Assembly: GCF_019711495.1 (NCBI RefSeq)
Contig: NZ_JAIGNM010000001.1
Location: forward strand, 1,054,001 to 1,118,000
DNA from: Qipengyuania xiamenensis
Lineage (GTDB): Bacteria > Pseudomonadota > Alphaproteobacteria > Sphingomonadales > Sphingomonadaceae
Reading direction: 5' to 3'
Length of the DNA stretch: 64,000 nt
A program made the position numbers and the translations under genes. Position 1 is the stretch's first letter. Every line of letters starts with the position of its first letter. This document shows, in pieces, positions 35,611 through 43,640 of the stretch. The notes below the pieces were generated by a model. That model had not been told where the DNA came from, did not search any database, and saw only the letters and a list, made by a program, of their open reading frames with translations.

Positions 35611-36371
35611 CAGCTGTTCCCCCTCTGGGCAAGTGCGGTCTCGGCCGTATTCGTGCTGCGCTGCGGCCCGGTGTTGACCAGCGTCGCGCTGTCATCGCCC
35701 GAACGCAGGATGAGCGAGCGCGGCACGCCATCGATGACGATCGTATCGCCGCGCACGGTGTAGTTGACGGGACCCTCGGTGCCCTTGGCATTGGCGACCA
35801 GAATGGCCGGGACATCGCGCCCCGCAGGCCAGGTCAGGAAGGTGGCTTCGCCATCGTCGAAGGCGCGGTCGGGCAGGAGGCTCGCATCGCCCTCGCCGCT
35901 CCAGGCAAAATTGAGATCGGCCGGGTCGACCGACGAGAACGGATCTTCCGGCTGAGCCTCTGCAGCAGCCTGGGCCATCTCTGCCTTGCGCGCTTCCTCT
36001 TCCAGATCGACCGGATAGTCGAAGCGCAGCACGTAGACCGGCTTCGCATTCGGGCTGGCGACGAGGTCGAACAGATAGGTGCGCTTGCTGGTGACGACCG
36101 TCAGATTGGTCGCGGCACGCGGCTCGAGCGGTTTGACGAAGAGGATGTTGGCGCGCTTATTGGGCGTGACCTGCCACGTCTGCGAATTGCCGATTGCGAC
36201 ATTCTCGATCACCTCGTCATCGCCGAAGACGATGCTGGCCTGCACGTTGACGCGACCCGGCAGGGTGACGACGGAGAACTCGTCATACATGACTTCCTGC
36301 AGGCGCGAATCCGCCACGGCGGGCGTTGCAAGGACTGCGAGCGCGAGCGCCGGAATAAGCGCGCGATTCAT
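35610..36371 (-). CDS. virB9: VirB9 (TrbG-type) core complex protein
   Basis: 253 aa with a signal peptide (MNRALIPALALAVLATPAVA). The N-terminal domain shows SRLQEVMYDEFSVVTLPG and RANILFVKPLEPRAATNLTV. The C-terminal OB-fold-like domain (LNFAWSGEGDASLLPDRAFDDG) contacts VirB7/VirB10 at the outer membrane in other systems. A longer frame upstream is the shadow of virB6; the ATG at 36371 was chosen because it gives a proper signal peptide and overlaps the virB6 stop by 4 bases. Confidence 0.92.
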   Translation of the reverse strand: MNRALIPALALAVLATPAVADSRLQEVMYDEFSVVTLPGRVNVQASIVFGDDEVIENVAIGNSQTWQVTPNKRANILFVKPLEPRAATNLTVVTSKRTYLFDLVASPNAKPVYVLRFDYPVDLEEEARKAEMAQAAAEAQPEDPFSSVDPADLNFAWSGEGDASLLPDRAFDDGEATFLTWPAGRDVPAILVANAKGTEGPVNYTVRGDTIVIDGVPRSLILRSGDDSATLVNTGPQRSTNTAETALAQRGNS

Positions 36372-37543
36372 GACTTCTTCTCCGTAGAACTGTCGAGGCT
36401 GCGCGGCGGAGCCGACTTGAACCGGCTGCCGATGCCCGATGTGCGACTTGGTCCCGCCGTAGCGGGAGAGACCTGAGCGCCACCTGAAGCGGTGGCGTAA
36501 ACCTTGGTAGTGCGAGATGATCCGCCCGCGCTGCTGTCGTTCGCTGCAACGCCGGTGGAAATGGCGGACACGTCGATCCGGCGCGCCTGATCGCTCGCTT
36601 GCGTTGCGGCCTGCGCCTGCGCCAGCGGCTGCGTCACGACCGGCGCGGGAGCGGGCGTGCTCTTGGTATCGGTGCCGCCATCTTCCTTGGAGGGAACGAG
36701 GCCGAATACGGTCCAGCCCGATACCATCGCGGCCGCGACCTTGAAGACCATGACCATCAGCGCGACGTGGACTGCGCCGATCATGAAGAAGGCCATGCCT
36801 GCCTGCGCGGGGACGACGCCCGGCTGTTCGGTCAGAGCGGAAAGGATCGGTACCGAAAGCTCGAGCATGATCGATCCTCCCAGCACCGCGAAGAGCGGCG
36901 CGAGCGCGCACATCACGAGACCTTTGAGCCAGCCGGTGAAGAGCCCGCGCGTGCCGTTGAACAGCGCGAGGACGACGAAAATCGGTCCCAGCGCCACGAG
37001 GATTCCGAGCGCGATCTTGGTCGTGACCAGCAGACCGACGGTGCCGAGCATGAACAGCATGGCGCCGAGCCACATCATGCCGTGCGGGCTGAAGGCCGAG
37101 AAATCCTGGTTGTTGCCGCTCGCTTCCTGGATCGCGATGAAGACCACGTCGATCTTTTGCGCGAAGACATCGGTGGCAGAGCCCTGAGTGCCGGTGAGCA
37201 CTCCCGCGAGATAGTCGGGCGTGCCGACGAACAGGTTCCAGACAACGCTCTGGTAGGCGACCCAGCTGGTGGCGAAGGTCAGCACGAGGCCCAGCGTCAT
37301 CATGCGCGGGATCAGCGCACGCACACCGATATTGGTTCGACCGGTCAGCAGCAGGTAGCCGAAGATCGCCACATAGATCGTCAGGACGATCGTAAGCGTC
37401 GTGCCAAGCGCGCCGCCGGGCGCGAACAGCTTTCCGAAAGCTGCCGCGCTCGCTTCACCGGCAACGCAATCGACGCCGCGCAGTGCTGCTGCGACGCCGT
37501 TGCCTACCTGTCCGGCGACTTCCTGACACGCTGCGCTGGTCAT
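36368..37543 (-). CDS. virB6: VirB6/TrbL-type polytopic membrane protein
   Basis: 391 aa. At least six membrane segments lie between about residues 45 and 290 (LTIVLTIYVAIFGYLLL, GAMLFMLGTVGLLV, then GILVALGPIFVVLALF). The last 90 residues are an Ala/Ser/Thr-rich soluble tail. N-terminal Cys residues (ACQEVAGQ, VDCVAG) resemble those in related VirB6 proteins. The start at 37543 overlaps the virB4 stop by 4 bases. Directly downstream comes virB9; the virB8 gene usual at this place is absent. Confidence 0.9.
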   Translation of the reverse strand: MTSAACQEVAGQVGNGVAAALRGVDCVAGEASAAAFGKLFAPGGALGTTLTIVLTIYVAIFGYLLLTGRTNIGVRALIPRMMTLGLVLTFATSWVAYQSVVWNLFVGTPDYLAGVLTGTQGSATDVFAQKIDVVFIAIQEASGNNQDFSAFSPHGMMWLGAMLFMLGTVGLLVTTKIALGILVALGPIFVVLALFNGTRGLFTGWLKGLVMCALAPLFAVLGGSIMLELSVPILSALTEQPGVVPAQAGMAFFMIGAVHVALMVMVFKVAAAMVSGWTVFGLVPSKEDGGTDTKSTPAPAPVVTQPLAQAQAATQASDQARRIDVSAISTGVAANDSSAGGSSRTTKVYATASGGAQVSPATAGPSRTSGIGSRFKSAPPRSLDSSTEKKS

Positions 37544-39969
37544 TCGGCAGCCTGTCCGATTTCGATATCGTCGTTGGTGTCGTTCGCCCCGCCCGGCCAT
37601 GCCGAACCGGTAAGCGCGGGGAACCAGTCTGCAGGCGCATCGCCCATCGCTTCGCGCAAGCTGTCGAGACGGCGCACCGAGCTTTCGCGGCCCGACAGCA
37701 GCGTCAGGACTTCGGGCGCACCAGAGAGATCGAGACGTACGACCACGCTCGCATCTGGCTGGCGCACGAGGAAGCAGCGGCTGTGCGCAGGCAACGTGCG
37801 GATCAGCGCGAGTTCGTGCGTAGTGAGGCCGAAGCCGTCGCAATAGTCTTCCGGACGCGCGCGCGAATTGGGCATGAAGACCATCGTCGCGGTCTGCTCG
37901 ACCAGCGCGGTCGAAATGCGGCTTTCGAGCGCATCGCGTGCGCTCTGGGTCGCGAAGCCGACGAGGGCGTTGCGCTTACGCAGCGTCTTGAGCCAATCGC
38001 GGATGCGCGCAGCAAAGACATCGTCGTCGAGCGCCTTCCACCCCTCGTCGATGAGGATCATGGTCGGCTTGCCGTCCAGACGCTCCTCGATGCGGTGGAA
38101 GAGATACATCATGGTCGCGGTACGCAGCTTGGGATTTTCCAGCAGCGCGGTCATGTCGAAGCCGAGCACGCGGGCCGACATGTCGAGACGGTCCTCGGCA
38201 TTGTCGAACAGCCAAGCGTGCTCGCCCTCGCCGATCCATGCACCCAGCCTGTCTGCAAGGTCGCCCGGAAGCGGGCGGCGGCTGCCCGAAAGCAGTTCCT
38301 TGAAGTGACGCAGGCGGCGCAGCGAAGCATCGTTCGCATAGGCGGCATCGACTGCGGCTGCGATCGTTGCTTCTTCCTCGGGACCTTCGGCCTTCAGCAG
38401 GACGCCCAGCCAGTCGCGCAGGAAGGCCCGGTTGGTCGGCGTGTCTTCGAGCGACATCGGGTTGAAGCCGGTCGGATGGCCTGCGCGGATGCTGTCATAG
38501 CGCCCGCCGATACCACGCACGAATAGCTCGGCACCGCGATCCTTGTCGAACAAGATCGTGCGGGGCGCGAACTTCTGCGCCTGCGCGGCGAGGAAGTTCA
38601 TCACCACGGTCTTGCCCGAACCAGAAGGCCCGATGACCGAGAAGTTGCCGAGGTCGCCGTGGTGGAAATTGAAGAAGAACGGCGTCGCGCTGGTGGTCTC
38701 CAGCAGCGTGACTGCATCGCCCCAGTGATTGTCGTATGCCTGGCCAAGCGCGAAGCCGTGCAGGCTTCCGAAGCTCGCCATATTGGCGCTGGAGATCAGC
38801 GCGCGGCGCACGAGATAGCCTTCGTTGCCGGGGAACTGGCCCCAGAATGCAGGCTCGAGATTGGTGTCCTCGCGCACGGCGATCGCGCCTGTGTCGGCGA
38901 GAGCGGCGGCACAGGCGGCAGTTGCATCGTCGAGGCGGCCGAGGTCACGTTCCTTGACCATGACGGTCAGGTGGTGGTCGCCGAAACCGACGGCACCCGC
39001 ACCCAGCTCGTCACGCGCGGCCATCATGTCTGCGCGTTCTGCGGCGGCTTCCTCGTCCGCACTCTTCAGGCGGCGGATGGCGAGGTCCATGCGCTCACGT
39101 GCAGTCTGGCGCTCGGTCGGTGCGTAACTTTCGGACACGACCATTTCGAAAGGCAGGCGCAGCAGGCCGTCAAGCAGGCCCGGGCTGGTCGCTTCGGGAT
39201 AGTCCTTAAGGCCGAGGATCGAGGCGAAATCGGGCGAGCCCGACCCGCGCTGCTCGATTGCGTCGAGGCCGAAGCTTACGCGGCGATAGGGCAGCATCAT
39301 GCCGAGATCGACGTCTTCGCTCGGCTTGCGCACGGGGCGCATCTCGCCGTTGTAGAGCGCCGAGAGGAGCTCGAGCATTTCCGAGTTCACATTGCCCTGC
39401 GGGCCTGTGTATTCGCCGAGCACGCTGGCGCCGTAGGACTGAAGCGAGGCGACGAGACCTTGCGCTGCCGCACGCAGCGATCGCAGGTCCTTGGGATCGG
39501 CTTCGAGACGGTCCTTGCGGCCGCGCATCTTCTTGCCGACGCGCTCGACCAAACCAGCCTTGCCCCGAGCCGGACGGCGGATGAGCGTGATGAACTGGTC
39601 GTTCACGAACAGCTGGCCCGAACCGAGCCGTTCCTTCCAGCGCGCATCGATATGGCGGCTGATCGGATCGGGGAACTCGGCATCGAGTTCAACCGAGACA
39701 CGGCGGCGGATGACGTGGTGATAAAGCACGAAGCGCGCGTCGAGCGTGCTGCGCAGCATCACCTCGCGCGTTGCCGCATGAGCGTTGAGTGCGTCGCTAT
39801 CCTCGGTCTCGAACAGCAGCCCGGGGACCTGAATCGCGGTCATCACGCTGCCGTCGCGCAGCAGGACGGTGCTTTCGTCGACCAGCCGCGCATAGGGCAG
39901 GCGGTCGCCGGCACGGGCTTCCTTGGCGCTCCACGAGGCAGGGCCGATCCATTTGCCGTTACGCGGCAT
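37540..39969 (-). CDS. virB4: VirB4 ATPase
   Basis: 809 aa, full family length. The N-terminal VirB4/TrbE domain covers 1-430. The C-terminal ATPase domain carries Walker A VIGPSGSGKTVVMNFL near 444-459 and Walker B TMILIDEGWKAL near 650. The enzyme drives pilus and channel assembly at the inner membrane. It overlaps virB3 by 11 bases and virB6 by 4. Confidence 0.95.
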   Translation of the reverse strand: MPRNGKWIGPASWSAKEARAGDRLPYARLVDESTVLLRDGSVMTAIQVPGLLFETEDSDALNAHAATREVMLRSTLDARFVLYHHVIRRRVSVELDAEFPDPISRHIDARWKERLGSGQLFVNDQFITLIRRPARGKAGLVERVGKKMRGRKDRLEADPKDLRSLRAAAQGLVASLQSYGASVLGEYTGPQGNVNSEMLELLSALYNGEMRPVRKPSEDVDLGMMLPYRRVSFGLDAIEQRGSGSPDFASILGLKDYPEATSPGLLDGLLRLPFEMVVSESYAPTERQTARERMDLAIRRLKSADEEAAAERADMMAARDELGAGAVGFGDHHLTVMVKERDLGRLDDATAACAAALADTGAIAVREDTNLEPAFWGQFPGNEGYLVRRALISSANMASFGSLHGFALGQAYDNHWGDAVTLLETTSATPFFFNFHHGDLGNFSVIGPSGSGKTVVMNFLAAQAQKFAPRTILFDKDRGAELFVRGIGGRYDSIRAGHPTGFNPMSLEDTPTNRAFLRDWLGVLLKAEGPEEEATIAAAVDAAYANDASLRRLRHFKELLSGSRRPLPGDLADRLGAWIGEGEHAWLFDNAEDRLDMSARVLGFDMTALLENPKLRTATMMYLFHRIEERLDGKPTMILIDEGWKALDDDVFAARIRDWLKTLRKRNALVGFATQSARDALESRISTALVEQTATMVFMPNSRARPEDYCDGFGLTTHELALIRTLPAHSRCFLVRQPDASVVVRLDLSGAPEVLTLLSGRESSVRRLDSLREAMGDAPADWFPALTGSAWPGGANDTNDDIEIGQAAE

Positions 39970-40243
39970 AGCTGTTGCACCCCCAGTGCTTGTAGTTCTT
40001 CACCCGCGGGCACTTCGAAACCTTGGTGATCCACAGGTCGAAGATGCGCGGCTCGCGCAAACAGGCGAAGTAACCGACACCATGCATCACGAGCGCTGCG
40101 AACAGCGCCCAGAAACTGCCGGTGATCAGGAATATCTCGGTCGTCACCACCCCGTTGATGATGAAATAGTTGAACGTCACGCCCGCAAACATCTGCGGAC
40201 GCGTGAGCGCTCTGTGGACGGGGTGGCGGACGAGAGCGGTCAT
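39959..40243 (-). CDS. virB3: VirB3 membrane protein
   Basis: 94 aa with two membrane segments (YFIINGVVTTEIFLITGSF, FAALVMHGVGYFA). It shows the family opening HPVHRALTRPQMFAGV and the C-terminal ACLREPRIFDLW. VirB3 binds VirB4 at the inner membrane. The ATG at 40243 was chosen rather than an upstream frame because it begins next to the virB2 stop (one base apart). Confidence 0.88.
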   Translation of the reverse strand: MTALVRHPVHRALTRPQMFAGVTFNYFIINGVVTTEIFLITGSFWALFAALVMHGVGYFACLREPRIFDLWITKVSKCPRVKNYKHWGCNSYAA

Positions 40244-40244
40244 C

Positions 40245-40547
40245 TTACGCAGCGACGCCCTGGATACCGGCAACGATCGAGGCTGCGCCGAAGAGAATGA
40301 AAACGCCGATGATCACGGTCGCACCGAAGCGCCAGTTGAGGCGGCCGGTCAGCATCATGAAGCCGACGGCAGCAACGGCCATCACAGCAACGGCGGTCGC
40401 GACATTGCCGAGGAGCGTACCCTGCAGCCAGCCCAGAGCATTGACGATCGGACCCGAACCGGCCGGATCCTGCTGGACCTGCGCGAGTGCAGCCGAAGGG
40501 CTGAACAGAGCGGCCAGAACGGCCAGCTTGGCGATAATCGATTTCAA
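40245..40547 (-). CDS. virB2: VirB2-type pilin
   Basis: A 100-aa small pilin precursor. The likely start is TTG at 40547, with GGGAG upstream; the frame is open further but without a good start. The signal peptide (KSIIAKLAVLAALFSPSAALAQ) is followed by a two-helix mature part (NVATAVAVMAVAAVGFMMLTG and TVIIGVFILFGAASIVAGIQG), the usual VirB2/TrbC pattern. It stands between virB1 and virB3 as in canonical clusters. Confidence 0.85.
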   Translation of the reverse strand: MKSIIAKLAVLAALFSPSAALAQVQQDPAGSGPIVNALGWLQGTLLGNVATAVAVMAVAAVGFMMLTGRLNWRFGATVIIGVFILFGAASIVAGIQGVAA

Positions 40548-40551
40548 ACTT

Positions 40552-41184
40552 CTACTCCCGTGAGTGATCTGCAAGCCGCCCCATGATCGAGGCGACATAA
40601 TTCTGGGTTTCGCGAATGCGCGGAATGCCGTCGGCACGTTCGACCCGTCCCGGCCCGGCATTATAGGCGGCAAGGGCTTTCTCCAAATCGCCGTCGAACC
40701 GGTCGAGCTGCTCGCGCAGATAGCGTGCGCCGCCTTCGAGGTTCGCAAACGGATCCTTGGGGTCGACACCGAGGTCGCGGGCAGTACCGGGCATCAACTG
40801 CGCGAGGCCCTGCGCACCGACCGGCGAAACGGCATCGTGCCGCCAGCGGCTTTCCTGCCAGACCATCGCCTCGATCAGCGATTCGCTGAGGTCATACTTG
40901 GCCGACAGCTCGGCCACCTTGGCGCGGTATACTTCCGGGACACCGCTGGCATGCGCGACAGGGTCGGCAACGACGATATCCGGCACGAAAATCTCTGCCG
41001 GCACCTCTTCGACAGGCGCGGCAAATGCAGCGTTTACGCTTTGCGCAGCAGGTAAGGCAGTGCCCCCGCCGGCTTTCCAGCGCGCACCGTCACCATCGAT
41101 CTCCATTACATCCGCCTTCGCCGGGAAGGCGGCCAGCGCGGTGCAAATCAATCCCGTCACCAACGCCGGGTGTGTGCGAATCAT
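40552..41184 (-). CDS. virB1: VirB1-like lytic transglycosylase
   Basis: A 210-aa secreted muramidase that opens the peptidoglycan for the channel. The signal peptide is MIRTHPALVTGLICTALAAFPAKA. The SLT domain occupies about 100-200: catalytic Glu in IEAMVWQESRWRHDAVSPVGA near residue 115, then GLAQLMPGTARDLGVDP and LAAYNAGPGRV. The ATG at 41184 has GGAGG upstream. It is the first gene of the leftward virB run, preceded by about 90 bases before the terminator of the next gene. Confidence 0.92.
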   Translation of the reverse strand: MIRTHPALVTGLICTALAAFPAKADVMEIDGDGARWKAGGGTALPAAQSVNAAFAAPVEEVPAEIFVPDIVVADPVAHASGVPEVYRAKVAELSAKYDLSESLIEAMVWQESRWRHDAVSPVGAQGLAQLMPGTARDLGVDPKDPFANLEGGARYLREQLDRFDGDLEKALAAYNAGPGRVERADGIPRIRETQNYVASIMGRLADHSRE

Positions 41185-41274
41185 ATCGTACACCCTCCGT
41201 GCGGCCCCAATGGCCCTCATACATGACAGAAGGGTGACGTAAGCATGAATATGGTTAAATTGCGCCTAAACGAG

Positions 41275-41312
41275 CAAAAAAAGAGCCCATTTCACTAAAG
41301 GAAACGGGCTCT
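41275..41312 (-). terminator. Rho-independent terminator after the secreted TPR-like gene
   Basis: On the minus strand agagcccgtttc (41312-41301) pairs with gaaatgggctct (41293-41282) over 12 bp with one G-T pair, and is followed by TTTTTTT. It separates the upstream gene at 41345-41728 from virB1. Confidence 0.92.
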
Positions 41313-41344
41313 ACTTGGGGGCGTCCCCCTACTGTGTGACAAGC

Positions 41345-41728
41345 TCAGCGGTTGGCCAGCGCCACGTACTGGCTGAACTCGCCGCGATCGATCATCGCAA
41401 GACCGCGACGCGCCAGCACGCGGGAATCGACCCAATCGCCGGTGGCAGTCTCGAGTTCGTAGCGGTCGGCATTCCGGGCAGCGGCAGCGAAGCGTGCGCG
41501 GGCCTCGTCATATTCGCCCACGCGCGCGAGGGCGACCGCGTGATTGATCTGACGGGCAGGATCGTGGTCCGAAAGTTTTTCGCATTCTTCGATAGCCTTG
41601 AGCGCTTCGCGGTCGTGACCGGCGACGAGCTCCTCATATCCGATATCGTATTCGGTATCGGGTGCGGTCACGACAAGTGCAGCCTCGTTTGCGAACACCA
41701 GAAGGGTAGCGGCAGCAATCAGGGACAT
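41345..41728 (-). CDS. Small secreted protein with tetratricopeptide-like helices
   Basis: 127 aa. The N-terminus MSLIAAATLLVFANEAALVV is a likely signal peptide or anchor. The rest is helical: IGYEELVAGHDREALKAIEE, DPARQINHAVALARVGEYDEA and ALARVGEYDEARARFAAAARN read like one and a half TPR units, followed by RVLARRGLAMIDRGEF. The ATG at 41728 (GGAGAAGAG upstream) is chosen over a longer frame. Function unknown. It has its own terminator, so it is not part of the virB operon. Confidence 0.75.
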   Translation of the reverse strand: MSLIAAATLLVFANEAALVVTAPDTEYDIGYEELVAGHDREALKAIEECEKLSDHDPARQINHAVALARVGEYDEARARFAAAARNADRYELETATGDWVDSRVLARRGLAMIDRGEFSQYVALANR

Positions 41729-41856
41729 CTCTCTTCTCCCAAACTTATGGGGAGTGGATATCGCCGCGCCGGACCGGCTGCAACAAAACCGTAACATTGT
41801 CATATTTCTGAAATGTTAGGTTTGGCGCACGAAAGCTGTTGAAACTGCAACACAAC

Positions 41857-41882
41857 GGTCACGAACCAACACAAACTGTCAC
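41857..41882 (+). promoter_or_regulatory. Pho-box-like GTCAC repeats upstream of the lipoprotein gene
   Basis: GGTCACGAACC (41857-41867) and CTGTCAC (41876-41882) lie about 85-110 bases upstream of the start codon. The first 11 bases differ by one from GGTCACAAACC found upstream of the PhoB-like regulator gene (47200-47210, minus strand). The GTCAC units are 20 bases apart here, not the 22 expected for two exact 11-base turns. Confidence 0.4.
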
Positions 41883-41967
41883 ACGGCACCCTTAGCGGGC
41901 GAGTCGCGATCAACGAATTCGCATTCGAAATTCCGATTCTTTCCCGGTTTTTGAGGGGACCGTTTCC

Positions 41968-43545
41968 GTGACCAATTTTCACCGTTCGCTTATTCTCGGC
42001 GCTTCCGCCATTGCCCTGGCCGGCTGCGGCGCAGACGAAATCGTCTCGCCCGGCACCGGCGGCAACGTCACCATCAACAATGGCGGTGGCGGAGGCAGCA
42101 CGCCTACTCCCACCCCGACTGCAGGCACCATGGTGACCCCGGCGGCCGGCTGCCCCACCATCAGCGACCCGCAAGGCCTTACCGACGACGGCACGATCTC
42201 AGGTCCGACCGGGGAATACCGTGTCTGCACCATGCCGGCACGCTTCAACGCCAGCGCCACGCTGCCCTATATCGAAGGCCTGCTTTACCGCATGAACGGC
42301 CGCGTCGATGTCGGCACCGACGGTGGCCCGTCGCCGACCAACTCGGACGGTCTCGACGACACCGATGTCGAACTGACCATCGAACCTGGCGTCATCATCT
42401 ACGCATCGGGTTCGAGCTTCCTCAACGTCAACCGCGGCAACACGATCAACGCCGTCGGCACCGCCGACCGCCCGATCATCTTCACCAGCCGCGACAACGT
42501 CCTCGGCCTCAATAACGACAGTTCGTCGGGCCAGTGGGGCGGCGTCGTCCTTTCGGGCCGCGCACCGGTCACCGACTGCATCGCATCCGGCGCAACGCCG
42601 GGTACGGTGAACTGCGAACGCCAGGTCGAAGGCGCGGCCCAGCCCGCCATCTTCGGCGGCGCGACGCCGGGCGACAGCTCGGGCACGATGAGCTACGTCC
42701 AGATCCGCTACTCGGGCTTCGTCCTGTCGGGCGACAGCGAACTCCAGTCGCTGACCACCGGCGGCACCGGTTCGGGCACCGTCCTCAACAACATCATGAG
42801 CTACAACAGCTCGGATGACGGGGTCGAATTCTTCGGCGGCCGCGTGAATGTGAAGAACATGATCGTGGTTGGTGCAGAGGATGACAGCATCGACACCGAC
42901 ACCGGCGTGAAGGCCAACATCCAGTACCTCATCGCGATCCAACGCCCCGGCGCCGGTGACACGATCATCGAGGCCGACAGCGACAACGCCTTCAACGACA
43001 GCACGCCGCGCCAGAACACGCGCATCTCGAACGCCACCTTCGTCCACCAGAAGGCCGACGACCAGGTCGTTCGTATCCGCGGCTTCGCCGACTACTCGAT
43101 CGCCAACTCGGTCATCGTATCGAACCAGGGCACGCCCTGCCTTCGCATCGACGGTCCGGAAGAGCTGAACCGCGCCGCTAATGCCGGCATCGACGAAGCC
43201 GGCCCGGTCGCCTTCGACTCGCTGGTTCTCGACTGTGCCTCGTCGCCCTTCCGCGACAGCTCGGGCGTTACGGCAGCGGAAATCGAAACCCGCTTCAACG
43301 CCGGCACCAACACCAACTCGGCATTCACCAACACGCTGGCTTCGCTCTTCCTCAACGGAAGCAACGAAGACGCTGTACCGGTATTCGACGTGACCGCATG
43401 GGCCAGCTTCTTCGAGCTTCCCGCCCGCATCGGTGCCGTCTTCACCGAGAACGCAGACTGGGTGAACGGCTGGACCTGCAACTCGAGCACGGTGACGTTC
43501 GACAGCAACGTCAGCGATTGCACCAGCCTGCCGGTCTACAACTGA
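41968..43545 (+). CDS. Lipoprotein with predicted beta-helix, partner of the next TonB receptor
   Basis: 525 aa, GTG start with TTGAGGGG upstream. The signal peptide ends in lipobox LAGC with acylated Cys20. A low-complexity linker (Gly-rich, then TPTPTPT) follows. The body has many short G/N/D-rich strands (VIIYASGSSFLNVNRGN, GTADRPIIFTSRD, SGQWGGVVLSGRAP, SSDDGVEFFGGRVNVKN) typical of parallel beta-helix repeats. Paired Cys occur at several places. I recognise no enzyme motif. Lipoproteins of this type stand beside TonB receptors in Caulobacter- and sphingomonad-type bacteria; the ligand is unknown. A strong terminator lies after it. Confidence 0.78.
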   Translation: MTNFHRSLILGASAIALAGCGADEIVSPGTGGNVTINNGGGGGSTPTPTPTAGTMVTPAAGCPTISDPQGLTDDGTISGPTGEYRVCTMPARFNASATLPYIEGLLYRMNGRVDVGTDGGPSPTNSDGLDDTDVELTIEPGVIIYASGSSFLNVNRGNTINAVGTADRPIIFTSRDNVLGLNNDSSSGQWGGVVLSGRAPVTDCIASGATPGTVNCERQVEGAAQPAIFGGATPGDSSGTMSYVQIRYSGFVLSGDSELQSLTTGGTGSGTVLNNIMSYNSSDDGVEFFGGRVNVKNMIVVGAEDDSIDTDTGVKANIQYLIAIQRPGAGDTIIEADSDNAFNDSTPRQNTRISNATFVHQKADDQVVRIRGFADYSIANSVIVSNQGTPCLRIDGPEELNRAANAGIDEAGPVAFDSLVLDCASSPFRDSSGVTAAEIETRFNAGTNTNSAFTNTLASLFLNGSNEDAVPVFDVTAWASFFELPARIGAVFTENADWVNGWTCNSSTVTFDSNVSDCTSLPVYN

Positions 43546-43559
43546 TCGACCAAATCCGG

Positions 43560-43597
43560 GGCGGGGGGGCGCAGTATCGCGCCCTCCCGCCTTTTTT
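43560..43597 (+). terminator. Rho-independent terminator between lipoprotein and TonB receptor genes
   Basis: A 13-bp stem with one G-T pair (ggcgggggggcgc 43560-43572 and gcgccctcccgcc 43579-43591) is followed by TTTTTT at 43592-43597. It stands only 44 bases before the receptor start codon, so the receptor either depends on read-through or has its own promoter in a very short space. Confidence 0.9.
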
Positions 43598-43640
43598 CGA
43601 ATTGTACCGAATTTCGACCTGAATTGAGGGGGTCAACACG

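Noticed and set aside
35610-37073. 487-codon leftward frame that includes virB9
   Set aside because: Only the part from 36371 encodes VirB9; the upstream part is out of frame with virB6 and has no domain.
30277-41184. Type IV secretion cluster as part of an integrated conjugative element
   Set aside because: No integrase, relaxase, attachment repeats or shift in base composition is seen at either side, and the only tRNA nearby is intact without a direct repeat that I could find.
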